From Anoplolepis gracilipes (Eukaryota > Arthropoda > Insecta > Hymenoptera > Formicidae): a stretch of 64,000 bases of DNA. Shown here piece by piece: positions 47,880 to 59,346 of the stretch. The DNA lies in the NCBI RefSeq assembly GCF_047496725.1, contig NC_132978.1, positions 8,095,001-8,159,000 of the forward strand, written 5' to 3'. Below the pieces are notes generated by a model. It ran no database searches, had not been told where the DNA came from, and was given only the letters and a program-made list of their open reading frames with translations. Numbering within the stretch: the stretch's first letter is position 1; every line of letters starts with the position of its first letter. The position numbers and the translations under genes are program-made.

Positions 47880-48380
47880 TTAATCATTTCCAGATTGCCT
47901 TTTTGCATGAAACCATCTGACAGTTGAAGCAAATGCTTTTTCCATCGCGCGTGCAAGCACGCGGCTTGTATTTTGTTTGTATGGCTTCCGTTTCCCTTCA
48001 CCGGCAGCCGGACTATCCGCTTTCACAGATATCCCACGTACATTCCGCGAGTAGAATATGCAGTGGACACAGCTGTCATAGACGCGAAGAAAGGTCGAGC
48101 CCGTCGAGTTACTACGCGGCACTATCGTGTCAGATTTTGCAATGATTTTCTTGGTCGAGCGGAAAATGATTAAACCTTTAATTAACTTTAAACGAGCCTT
48201 CATAGTGTTAGTCAGAACTCGCTTTTTACCGCGCGTCCGCAGCAGATGCCGGAGACACGAAATATTAGTCTCTTGCTTAATTCGTCGAGGAGCAGATGCC
48301 GCTCTTAGGAAAAAAGGAGCGATACTAGGCGACATATTAATTTCTTGATTTAGATAGTCCTTAGAAAACTTTCTCGACAT
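47880..48380 (-). CDS. Hypothetical 166-codon basic ORF
   Basis: One of the longest ATG-to-stop frames not caused by a microsatellite. The product would begin MSRKFSKDYLNQEINMS and end RWFHAKRQSGND. It is rich in Lys/Arg throughout, has scattered Cys, and shows no signal peptide or transmembrane helix. The start context (ATTATGT) is weak. At this GC content about one frame of this length per window is expected by chance. The plus strand also carries three 66-73 codon frames here. No domain recognised. It could be an orphan gene or noise. Confidence 0.15.
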   Translation of the reverse strand: MSRKFSKDYLNQEINMSPSIAPFFLRAASAPRRIKQETNISCLRHLLRTRGKKRVLTNTMKARLKLIKGLIIFRSTKKIIAKSDTIVPRSNSTGSTFLRVYDSCVHCIFYSRNVRGISVKADSPAAGEGKRKPYKQNTSRVLARAMEKAFASTVRWFHAKRQSGND

Positions 48381-48757
48381 AATGCTTGTTACATTATATG
48401 ATTATAAATTAATTCTTATTGGAGATATTTGCATTTGTTGGAAACCTCCATATGTCTGCTAATATATATGTATGTATTTTTTTATTATCATATAAAGAAA
48501 ATAAAATTGAAATGAAAGAGAAACACATGAAAGATTCTAGAATAATGAATATTACTTCTACAGTCATATTCAATTTTATTGAATATTTCGTGAGGTATCT
48601 GACGACCATTTGCAAATTGAGAAATTGCACGTGTCGCAACGCTACTATTTTCCTCGCAATTTCTATCTTCGTGCAGCGAGGATTAAAGTTTCCACTTTTC
48701 ACAGTCCATCGGATAGACGCGTCTCTTGATGACATGTTAGAATGCTGACGATGAATG

Positions 48758-48759
<2 letters not shown>

Positions 48760-48843
<84 letters not shown>

Positions 48844-48852
48844 TTATTTATT
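48760..48852. repeat. compound (TC)14(TA)25(TTTA)3 microsatellite
   Basis: TC run (48,760-48,788), TA run (48,789-48,839) and a short TTTA run (to 48,852) abut without spacer. The Ser-Leu and Tyr-Ile repeat frames are artefacts. Confidence 0.97.
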
Positions 48853-50572
48853 TTTCCTCTCTCACTTTACTGTTTTTTTTTTCGACTTAAATGGCGATTT
48901 CTCGCAAGATATTTGCATCTTCCGGTGCGATGCATATTCATTTTGATCATAATATTTTTATATGCTACGAAATTACGCTAGTAATAGTAAAGTAAGCTAG
49001 TAATAGTAGAATATCAAGATTGAAGCTTTGATATGGATTTTATCAGCGGTAAGAAAGATATCAAAGAAATGCGTAAATCAATGAATTGAAATGTAGAATG
49101 AAACGCGAATCTAAATCAATCGGCAAATTATTTAATCATCATCGACAAATCAGATCTTGTCGATTCTGCTCCTACAGCTTATCTTAAGTACGCGGAGGCG
49201 AGTTTTCGCCTGGTTAATGTATCGGTTTATCTCCGGCGTATGGTTCAACTTAGTTTCTCGATGGATAATGGAGTTAGTACGTTTTGATTGCAACCTACCG
49301 TGCACGTAACTCAAAGCGATATTGTTCCAACTCCTCCACCGACTGCTTTCGCAATCCCGCTATATTAAACTAAACGTATCATCCGCTAAATCGCATTACG
49401 ATCACCGTGTGGTTGTATCCTTAATGTCGTCAATAGTAATCCGATCTTTATTCTTGATTTCAGTATTTGCGTAAATAAATTTAAATGGCGAGAACATGAA
49501 GTAATTTAAATTAGAGACAACATTTGTTCAGTTTTTTTTTTTTTTTTTACTAAGTAGCAAAATTTTCAAAATTAATATTTAGACATCGGTGAAAGAAAAT
49601 AATACATCGGTATATTTTATGATATTCGAGAGGATAGAAAAATATTTGAACGATATAGAGAAAAAGAGAGAAGGGGCAGGCAATTTTATACTTGTTCTCG
49701 TTGAACGGAGTTATTCCACGACGAGAGCTTTGCGCACAGATATCACGGGTTCCCTGGTACTTGTTCAGGCGGTGAAATCGGCCATTTGTCATCGTCACCC
49801 TCTCTGCCCTCTTCCTTCTCTCCCTTCCTTGTCCCGTCATCGTGCTGGACGGATTTTCCCTTCGCGGATGGTTTCCTGAAGCACAATAGCGGCGCGTGCA
49901 TACACTTAGCGAGAGACGCTCCCCTTTCTACCCCCTTTCGGTGCATCGCTCGTTCACCATCGATCATAATTACGAAAGTGTTGCAGGCCTGTCGCCATGT
50001 AAAGACAATTAGAATTAGCCGCGCTGCGGTAATTATGACGTCGTTAGGGCTACGAGCCGATTATCATTACGATTAATATATCGTGGATGCGTGTGCGCGT
50101 AACCGCGCAACTGCCAGCAGTGTCATTTATTAGCTATAGATTTTTTTTGTAGCTTTAATCGTGTCTGTCGACATCCTTTAATAGTGCTCGGTTTTTTTTC
50201 TAGTGTCACACAGGACTCTACGGAAGTTGATCGTTACGATAGTTCTCAATTGTCGGTTGCATGCACAACTTTATAAACCCCCTTATTTTCCACTTTCTAC
50301 TTTGTTACACCAACTTTCCGTCGATAATGTATTCTGTTCAGGGGAGACATTATACTCCTTAGATAATTGCATTAAATAGAACGTAAGAAAATGTTAGTTT
50401 GTATCCTTGCAATTAGATGTGTCATATAATGATATTTTATATCGCAAGAATATAAACTTATATATCTGATGACAGTTGTCTCCAATTTATATAAAATTTG
50501 ACAATCAGTAATAATTTTCTTATTTTGATATTAATATTTAAGCTTAGTCTTATATATTTGATAGATCATAAT
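48853..50572. other. Non-coding stretch
   Basis: Includes a T17-18 run (49,532), a small direct repeat GCTAGTAATAGTA (48,977 and 48,994) and a GC-balanced part at 49,740-50,080 with overlapping frames on both strands. A minus frame ending in GTAGGT near 49,298 has a weak acceptor. No gene called. Confidence 0.5.
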
Positions 50573-50616
50573 TACAAATATAATTCAGAGTTAGAAAACT
50601 CTGAATTATATTTGTA
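50573..50616. repeat. Perfect 20-bp hairpin, 4-nt loop
   Basis: TACAAATATAATTCAGAGTT (50,573-50,592) is followed by AGAA and then its exact reverse complement (50,597-50,616). A/T-rich overall, but perfect over all 20 pairs. It could be the core of a small foldback element, a snapback duplication or a cruciform. Confidence 0.95.
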
Positions 50617-51109
50617 TGAAAGACAATCATGATTAGGATCATGTTTGGGAATTAACGGTCACGGTTAATGGGAACGCACATCGATCTCGATGCAATACCA
50701 TAAAATTAACAGACGTTTGCACATCTCGTGTCTAATTAAACGACGACGCCGATCTTGCATTCCGGCTTCGTATATATTTATATCTTTTTTTCTCTTTCTT
50801 AATATAATTGTAAAGTTAATTCGTCGAAGAGCGTCGTTAAGAACGCTTGCTTATTAATGCAATTATTGTGGCGTGTGTGACGCTCGTATAAGCAAGTATC
50901 TGCCCTTATTCAACACGTTTCTTCATTAATTGACGATTTCGCGCATCTTCCCTCATCTTTTCACATACATTTTCACCTTTGTCTCGTCGCCAACATCACG
51001 GTCATCATTATCGTTTTTATTACCGTGATTATTATCATCGTCATCATCATTATTATCATTACAGTCGCTTTCCACGTGGTCTTCATCGGCCATCACTCCT
51101 TTTCCCTTA

Positions 51110-51333
51110 CAGTATCGATCAGTAACACTAGTTTGACCTCGTATCGCTTCGAGGAATCCATCGGTGTAAAGATGCTTTTAACCGAGTATTGCAAAATAGT
51201 GTCGAGAATCTCGTCTCGTTATTCGTCGCGGGTGGATTCGTCCCAGGTGTATCCTACTTTGGCGGATGCTTTTGGCCACTACGACGGTTTTAATCAGTCT
51301 CAATCAACGAACGATATCGCTCTTAAACATTAG
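51110..51333 (+). other. Candidate exon after a strong acceptor
   Basis: ACTCCTTTTCCCTTACAG is an excellent acceptor. A following frame is open for about 74 codons (from SNTSLTSYRFEESIGVKM to NDIALKH) and ends in TAG at 51,333. A possible donor CAG|GTGTAT lies inside after 45 codons. The frame needs one base from the previous exon, so it does not join the phase-0 chain of 39,862, 53,818 and 62,944. The (ATC/ATT)n tract just upstream (51,002-51,060) lengthens the raw frame artificially. Confidence 0.22.
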
Positions 51334-51403
51334 ATTCACATTTTAAAGTTGTAACAATCTGTTTCGCAAGCATAATTGCAAGTTGTTTTTATTTCATTGT
51401 TCA

Positions 51404-51621
51404 GACAAGCAGGTGAGAACATTTTTGAAACCTTTAAGAGTAGTCTCGGCAGTGATGACAATGTGTCTTTATGTAGCCCGATGCTTTCCATGTCTCCTGA
51501 CATTATCGGCCTAGTTTTCACGCGCCTGCCTGTCCCCTTCCGCATCGAGTACCTCGCAAACCGCAAGTTGATATCGTGTTGCAAAATGGAGCAAGTAGCG
51601 ACACGAGATTCTCAAGCGTGA
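51404..51621 (+). other. Candidate terminal exon after a strong acceptor
   Basis: TTTTTATTTCATTGTTCAG is an excellent acceptor. One frame (one base plus 71 codons, QAGENIFETFKSSLG to EQVATRDSQA) stays open to TGA at 51,621, with many C/G-ending codons in its middle. Alternatively, the first eight bases (ACAAGCAG) stand before CAG|GTGAGA and could be a very small microexon. No polyadenylation signal is evident close by. Confidence 0.22.
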
Positions 51622-53270
51622 ACATGTGTAGTATAGAATCGTCGTGTTGTAAAGCACGTTATCGTTCAAAGCTTTTGGAGCGTTTTCTGTCGTCGAAGAT
51701 TACAGGCACTATTTGCGTCATTTTTCTTTCAAGCCGATCATGATCAGGAAATGTATAAGAGCAAAGGATTTTTATTTGCTGGAAAAAATTATCTAGATAT
51801 TAACTTTTAATTTTTTAACATTCAATTTTCATTGTTATCTAATTACTCGGTAATTAATAAAATCAAAACTAAATTTTTTTATAAATATTTCGTATAAAAA
51901 TCTATGTATTCTCTCTATGAATAATATGTAAAATCTTATTTTAATCAATGTAATATATATATATATATATATACACTATATTCTGTACTTAGTTTCTCCA
52001 GACGAAACTTCAAGTATAATTATAATTTTGTGTAAGACTTTTTAGTTAGTCTAGGTTTCCTTTGAGATGTAATTATATCTCATAGTAAAATTCGAATTAG
52101 GTCGGAAACAGAAAAGACAAGTATTTGTGTCGACTTGCCGTTTATCAAACACACCCCATGTAACGCCGTTACAGGTGTTCATGAATCATTAAAGTATCGA
52201 ACAAAGCAAACAATGATCGTGGATAGTTTGCGAGAAACAGCCTGCCATTTGATAGTGCGATAAAGAAAACGAAGGGCAAATTACACGTGGGGTACGATGA
52301 CCTGAATTTAGTAGACTCGCATTACACTTAACGAAGTTTCGAGGGGCATGAAAAATTCAGTCTGTGGAATGGTTGGAAAAGAAAAGGTTAATCATAGCAA
52401 TTTTGCGCTACAAAGCCTTTAACAGTCGATAAAATTTAAGATGAGAAGATATGAAACCTTTTAGTTCGATAAATATTTTTTTCCTTTTCATCTTTCTGTA
52501 CTTTTGCAAATTTATTTCAACATCGAATTTTTTTTACAAAATATATAATAAAACAAAAGGAAAGTTATTTCGTAAATTATGGATTTATTTCGCAGCTTGT
52601 ATTTTTAGCCATGTATTCTTCACAGATAAAGATCATTTCAGTGTGATGTAGCGACTTTGTAATTCTGAGACTATAAAACATGCACCTGTATATATTCAGT
52701 CGCTTCAGAGATAAGAATCGTTTTAGTACGGCACAGCAATTCCTTAAATTGGGCGATCCTTTGTAAAAGGGCGAGCGGAGGGAAACGTTCTGGTTATCGG
52801 TGAAATTATCAAACGGCAGGCCAGAAAGAAACCTGCTCAATTAAGTTTCCGCGCGTACTTGATTTCGTGTGCACGTGTATAGGAGCGGGCGACTTCCACT
52901 CCGTTTTCGGCGAGTCATTAGCCTAATTAGCCAATATGCGGCCGGAAGTAATTCCCGAGAGTCGCTACTGCCGGCACTTTCGCGTGTCGCCGATCATTTC
53001 CTTGTTCCTACAAAATCTAATTTCTAATGCGATGTGCGATTTCTGAGCAGAACATGATGCCGCAGGCTACAGGCCTCTCTGTACTGCTCTCAACACGTAT
53101 AATACTATCTGAAAGATTATCTTGATGTATCCTGAATAATCTTTCGTCATGTCAGAATAATCTTCTTTTCAAAGGGAACCATATGTATTTTAATTACTGA
53201 GAATATATTAGCAATTAATATATATGAAAATATGTTCTATTAATTTTTTTCATGGAATCTGCATGTATTT
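51622..53270. other. Non-coding stretch
   Basis: No gene supported. A (TA)10 run lies at 51,954-51,972. 52,740-53,070 is GC-balanced with TAATTAG and CCAATAT words. Confidence 0.5.
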
Positions 53271-53274
53271 TTCC

Positions 53275-53294
53275 GTGTGTGTGTGTGTGTGTGT
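53275..53294. repeat. (GT)10 microsatellite
   Basis: Perfect GT run of about 20 bp. Confidence 0.93.
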
Positions 53295-53817
53295 GTTATA
53301 TTAAAAGCTCTTATTTCATGCAAAACTTACTAAAATTACAATTATAAATTTTTGTATTTTAAACGTACATTGTGATTGCTAATCTGGAGTATTTTGTCTA
53401 AAGAAAAAGTTGTCCTCGTAAAAGTGCAAGCGCTTGCAAATGGAATATATTAGAAATGATGAATTCGACGACATGGATAACGCACGGTAAAAATGCGAAT
53501 TCCAGTGATACAAATTGAATGAATAATTCATTTGAGAATCCCCGTGAGCCCGCGCTCTCGGTAGTGGTATAGGGAATCGCCGCCGCAAATACCTAGCCGT
53601 CATTGCGCGTGTTCGACGATAAACTCTCTCGGTAGAGAATAACATTTACCTGGTTACGAAACAAATTGCGGAATGCCGAGGATGCCGATAATAAAGGCAG
53701 GCACGTTCGGCAAAGAAGTAGCGACCCCGACGTTCCCGCCGCAAGACGAGAAGACGCCCAAGATACTTGACGGCGAAGCACCCCTCTTGTCTCTTCCTCT
53801 CTTTACTCTCGCCTCAG

Positions 53818-53898
53818 GCTCGAGAAGAGCTTCGGCTCCTGTGCACCGCGATTCCGCAAACGCCGCAATTAGCCTGGAACTCTAACGATACGATTGAG
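53818..53898 (+). CDS. Candidate internal coding exon, phase 0-0, unknown protein
   Basis: An 81-nt segment framed by a long pyrimidine tract and acceptor (CTCTTTACTCTCGCCTCAG, ending 53,817) and a good donor (GAG|GTAGGT, 53,899). The phase-0 frame is fully open for 27 codons: AREELRLLCTAIPQTP then QLAWNSNDTIE, an ordinary mixed composition with mostly G/C-ending codons. The acceptor is among the best in the window. It is phase-compatible with the MELP exon at 39,862 and with the exon at 62,944. A 71-codon plus frame at 53,673-53,885 overlaps it in another phase and could be the real reading instead. No family recognised. Confidence 0.4.
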
Positions 53899-55086
53899 GT
53901 AGGTCGCCGCGGAGAATACATGGCGCCTGTAGCGATGTAAAAGTTCTTTACCGCGATCTATTATATTTCCACGAACATTGGATAACATTGAACCCGTTAA
54001 AGAAACTTGTTTAACAATTTGGAATTTATTCTAAAGGTAAAAAAAATTTCAGACTTTTTTAAATGCAAAATTTCGAGATATTTTAGGATTTTTTTAAATT
54101 GAATAAAGCACAGACCACAACAGTACATTTTTTTTTATTGTTGTTTATTTGATTTTTGCAGTTTCAAAGCAGTTTCTCTCTTTTCATTTTTTTCGCAATA
54201 TTCATAAGTATATATTCTTTTCATTTGTCATTCGTTTCTCTTTTCTATCCTTTCGTTGTGTTCATCCTTTTTTTTATTCGGCTCAATTGCTCCGACGTCA
54301 TTGCGCGTGTATACACGCAACGAAAACAATTACGAGAGTACGTAACATCTACCGCGTGAGATAAGTCGGTGTCATAAATTACGGAACACAATATAAATGC
54401 AAATTTAATGTCGGCCAGCCTACTGCTATTTGCGTTTGCTCTTGCGTCCCCTCCAAGACAGCCGACTCGGAACGAGTCGCACAGTATCTTCTTATGTCCC
54501 TTCAGTCTATAATGCAAGCTGAAAACTTTTGGAGCAATGCGCATTTGACAATTCGCCATCACAAGCACAGTACAGATTTATATGGATGAACGGAATGTTA
54601 ATTTTAATGCGATATATTAATGACAATAATAATTGTGTGTATACGTATGTGAATATTTGCATCAAAAGTTGCATTTATAACGTTCAGAAATGGTTTTCTT
54701 GTGCCATTATATGAAGTGTCAGCTCGTAATATTATCCACTTTTATTTTCTCGCGATCGTCATTTATGGAAAATTTTAAAAAATGAATATAAGACCATTAT
54801 CCTATCTTATGAGATTCGCCAAAAATCTCGTAATACCCAGAGGGTTAATGTTTTTGCTTCGTCAGAGGCTAGTTGCTCGTGGCGAACACACTTGGAAACG
54901 TTTTAAGTGATCCTTTGGGCGACGTTAAGCGCTCGTTCCATGGAAATTTTCGCAAACGGGCGTAATTCGGGAATCCGTAAAGTACTTTCTTGTAATATTT
55001 TTCTCTACACGAGCCCGGAAACTATCGAACGACGATATCAGGAGCCACATTATAGCAGGAATGGGTAAAATAAAAGCACGCATCTG

Positions 55087-55112
<26 letters not shown>
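55087..55112. repeat. T26 homopolymer
   Basis: Uninterrupted T run, followed by A/T-rich DNA. Confidence 0.94.
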
Positions 55113-55117
<5 letters not shown>

Positions 55118-56410
55118 TTATAAATAAAAGCAAACGTAAAATTAAAGATATACAATAATAAAAAGTAAAGATGAAAATAATTAAAGAAAAGTAGAAAAAT
55201 AAATCTATCGGAAAAAAGTGTTAGTAGGGACTTCATGTAAATAATAAATCAGATTAGGATTACATAATTTTTGGTTTCACATACACATACAATAGAATGA
55301 ATATGTCAAAACAATGATTGAATTATACATGAAAATATACTTCTAGCTTTGTCTTGAGAAAGAAAATATACTACTTACATTACTGCGACATGTGCGCGAT
55401 TTAATGCGTCCAACGAGTTGCTCCCAGGCCACTCGTAAAAAGACGTGCGTACAATTTGATCTAACGATGCCGCGGGGCGAATAAAAAAAAACTATGTTAT
55501 GGCGATCAAACGACTTCGCGATACGGTCTGCGAGCGAGCGAGACCGGCGTTAAAAGGGCGGGTATCGGCTTTACTATCCCCGTGAAGCACGCGATGCGCC
55601 TGTACATCGTCCGGGACGAAAAATTTACTGCCAATTCCCGGTCGCGCGCTGGATTATTGCCGTAACGTCGGTCGTTATTGCCTGAGTAACAATTACTTTG
55701 TTAATACGCGCCGCGAGGGTCGTCAGACCGGATATTGCGCTACACGAGTTATCTCAGTAAATGTGACCGACAAATTGAATCTCTGAGAATGCATTGCGTG
55801 CAAAAATAGGACACAATGGGAAAAAATATCTACTTTGTTTTTTAAATTTTTTAAATCTTTCTATAAATTTCTATATTTGAATGCTATATTTTATATATGA
55901 CCCTTGTTCTATCATATATTTGATAAAGTTATCCTAGAAAACGTACAAGGATAATGAAAAATTATATATATTATATGCAGCGGAGTAGAATAACTGTTAG
56001 TCTGTTAGTTGGCGTGTACGCAATTCACATCATCGCAAAATGTAGAGACGCAAATTTCAATCAACGAGTTGGCACAATTTACCACGACCATTGTTTTAAC
56101 TCCGCAATTATTAACAGTATGGTTTTGCCATCAAATACCATTACAACACGATTCGTATACCGATAATAGAATTGACAAATGGAGGATAGGTCGAACGGCG
56201 GGAAATGATTATAATGACCGTGCCACTTTGCCGGGGTCCAAGTGAAATCGACATTCGGAGATCGCTTGCATCGCTGTAATATACAAACTCGGTTCGTGCA
56301 ATCTTGCAGGAAGAACCGTGCTTGATTTTTTTAACCAATGTCCCTTTTTCGTTGAAAGAAAGAAAAAAAAAAAAAAAAAAAAAAGGAAGTCGCGTGGGTT
56401 TGCATTTTCT

Positions 56411-56437
56411 GACGATGACGACGACGACGACGACAAC
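56411..56437. repeat. (GAC)n trinucleotide array
   Basis: About eight GAC units with GAT/AAC variants, just after the A22 run. Confidence 0.9.
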
Positions 56438-57223
56438 GATGGTCGGAAAACGGTCGGACGCAAAAAGGTTTCCACGATATCCGCTCCCACGGGATGCGCG
56501 TCCGATACACGTCTCGAGGTAACGTCATTTTAAATGCACTCCGGTATGCCAGGGCACGTACGTACGGCGGAGACGAATGGCGTAAACGCAGTCGGAGGAC
56601 CTTCGAGTTTGCACTGTAACTACCGCGCGAGGGGCGACGATGTATGTAAGCGTAAACAGCATCGATCAACCGCTAACACGCGGATGTTTCTGTATATGTG
56701 CACGCGCGACGCGCGTACGCAACGTTAACGCGGTTCGTGTCACCGTGAGTCGTAAGCCGCGTTACCGTAATTTTCTTTGTTCCGCATAATGAGCGACGCT
56801 GATTAACTACGTGACCTGGCACCTTCACGCCGCGTCTCCGTCGCGATGCGCTCGCTCTTGTAAACGCGATACAGGGGAAAAAAACCGAGCCTCTCGTTCT
56901 ATTTCTTCTCACGCTTCGCGCCATACAACTGATGCAGGTAAAACCTTTGCCAAACAGCAGCGTAGGTCACTCGTCTTAATTGTCTCGAAATATATATCTC
57001 GGACTACATGGGTTTGACAAAGTAAGAATGCCAAGAAATACTCGTTTCTCATTTATTTCAAAAATGTCTTTAATGAATATTATGCAATGATTAGATAATT
57101 AATTAGTAATAGAATAAAAAAAGAAAAGATTAAATTAGAAGGAAATATTACATTTATGAGAAAGACTGAATTTTGAAAATTTTGTTAAATTTAAAAATGG
57201 TTTGCGATAGGAGCGATAAATTG

Positions 57224-57259
57224 TTTTTTTTTTTTTTTTTTTTTTTTTATTTTTTTTTT
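57224..57259. repeat. Poly(T) tract, interrupted once
   Basis: T25 followed by A and T9-10. Confidence 0.94.
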
Positions 57260-57261
57260 AT

Positions 57262-59309
57262 TACATATACACACATATTTTTATTGAAACATTTATTTTA
57301 TTTGAAAAAAAACAGACAGTAAATAAATTATTCGTCTAAATAGACGTTTTTCGAATAACCAAAACTTTGTTCAAGTTAATATTTGTTTTCTCTATTAAAA
57401 TTTATTCGGACTATTGCTCACGCCCAATTTCGGTGGCAGATTAATTTGTTTTGCGGGCATGAATCTTTTTTGCATTTTTCGTATTACTCGTAGCTCAATC
57501 TCAGGCGCGCGAGGGGCAACTACCAGGAAAACCACATTTAATCGTCTGAACCTGCCGTGACGCTGATGCGGTCGTAAATAATGTCCTGGCAGCGCGAAGC
57601 ATCGTCTGTATAACTCAGTTCACCTACCTACACGCACCGCATGTGCGTGCATGCAGCCTATAATGGCACCCCCTGTCTATGAGCGTTATCGTGGCTCTCC
57701 CTCTTCGTCCTTACGCTATTCGCAAATTCGCCAAACGAAATTTCGCAAACGATTGGAGGTTTTGTAAATTGCACGCTAAAATCATGAAAGAAAGCAGCAG
57801 ATAGAGATTAATCAATCATAATAGCAATTTTAGAAATTAACTTAATTATTATGTAAAGAAATTAATTTATCGGTTTGTCATGAATTTTTAATCATTTTTA
57901 TATAATTAATAATTACAAATTTTTCAAAATTTTATTATATATACAAAATCGTTTTAGTATTTTTTTTCTTTTGTACTGTTAATAAATTATTTCATATGTT
58001 GTCCGATTATTATATACTTTGTATGTTTTTAATATTAAAGAGAGATATTTTTCCGAAATAAATAAACCGGATGATTTTTAGTGCCAAAATGTTTAACCTA
58101 AAACAAGTTTCGAAATCATCAAGACCTTCTTGTTGTAATTTGATATAAAAGTTTAAATTATCAATAACAAAATTATAATATTAATAGTAAAATATTTAAG
58201 AGATTGTCTTTTTTCTATACAAAAAGTTTCAAATATTCTTGTTTCTTGTTGAGTATAAAATTTATTAATGTCAATAATATTAATTTTAAATGTTTTTTTG
58301 ATATTTGATTTGAAAATGCACTTTTAACATACATTTTTGTTATTACTATTCTTATTTTACTATAATCTTATACGGTGACCTTTATAATTGCCATAGGTCG
58401 TAATGAATTATTAACGAAGAGCGGTATCGATGAGATCCCTGAATGTCATGAGACACACATCACTGATACCGTGAAATGTGGATAAATTATACGGTTGATG
58501 CATCCGAGAAAAAAAAACTCGCGTGATTGAAAAGTGAAACTCTTCGCTTTGTTTTGTATTGCATATAGGTTTCGCTCTATAAAACTATTAATTGTGTAAT
58601 TTATACTTTTATCGCGATTCTTTGTCACTAAAAATACTATAAAGAATAGACTTTAATAGTCGTTTAATCATTGAATGATAGTTTCCCTCCTAGTTTTATT
58701 AAAATGTCCGTTTTGTGCGTGCGATCATAAAGAAAATTATATTTTAAATTAATATTTAAATATTTCATAATTGTGTGCGTGCGAGTTGTAGTTTTTATAT
58801 GTAAGAATAAATAATAAATTATAATCTTTTGAATAAATAAATTCTCAGTTCTATTTCTCTTTGTCAGAAGATGATAATCCTTACATATAGCTGTGCTGTG
58901 CGTCTTCCGCAGTTATATGAGACCTACAGTTTCTAACGCCAGTTCCGATCGGCCCAGATTAGAGAGAGCGGTCGTATAGCAAGATATTCTCAGTGGTTTG
59001 CCATTGTCTTCCGAGAGGATGGCAAACCAGAGGATCGAATAAATTCAATGTTTCTTATCCGGATTTGCACCGAGGTTCTTCGACACGAGAGCAGTCACAC
59101 AATTTACTATGCCATGATCGCACACAGAAAAATTTATTATGAGAGCTGGATGAAAATGAAAAATCTAGACATTTTAAAGTAATTAGTAAAGTATATTGTT
59201 GCTTGAAATATATGTTATGAAATTATATTTTAATAGGTAATGTGTATAGAAAAGAGTGAAAAGCGTGCAAAAAATGAGAATAGTATTAAGAAAATTAGAA
59301 AGCACTTAC
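57262..59309. other. Non-coding stretch
   Basis: 57,420-57,760 is GC-balanced. The rest is A/T-rich. A minus frame of about 50 codons near 58,000-58,170 has no ATG. A 7+3 bp hairpin (CGGTATC/GATACCG) spans 58,418-58,467. Confidence 0.5.
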
Positions 59310-59346
59310 CGTTATGTACTCGCACGTTTTTGTTTTCACGATCGTA
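59310..59346 (-). other. Candidate 37-nt microexon
   Basis: On the minus strand, a very good acceptor (TCCCACTCTGTTTTTCAG) precedes TACGATCGTG and, 37 nt later, the perfect donor AACG|GTAAGTG. Two of three frames are open (YDRENKNVRVHN or TIVKTKTCEYIT). Such paired near-consensus sites this close together are uncommon by chance. No flanking partner exon was found, so gene and frame are unknown. Confidence 0.3.

Larger units (their letters stand above)
53899..57223. other. Non-coding stretch (putative intron)
   Basis: GC islands at 54,820-55,050, 55,390-55,760 and 56,400-56,960 have chance frames on both strands. T26 lies at 55,087-55,112, A22 at 56,363-56,384 and an imperfect (GAC)n array at 56,411-56,437. 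No exon with two good splice sites seen. Confidence 0.5.

Noticed and set aside
57655..57685. GGCACCCCCTGTC as a possible CTCF-type insulator site
   Set aside because: Only a partial match to the consensus. Key positions after the C run differ.
58418..58467. Hairpin CGGTATC...GATACCG as a possible pre-miRNA
   Set aside because: Only 7 pairs plus 3 after a mismatch, with a 26-nt loop. Too short for a pre-miRNA, and no known mature sequence recognised.
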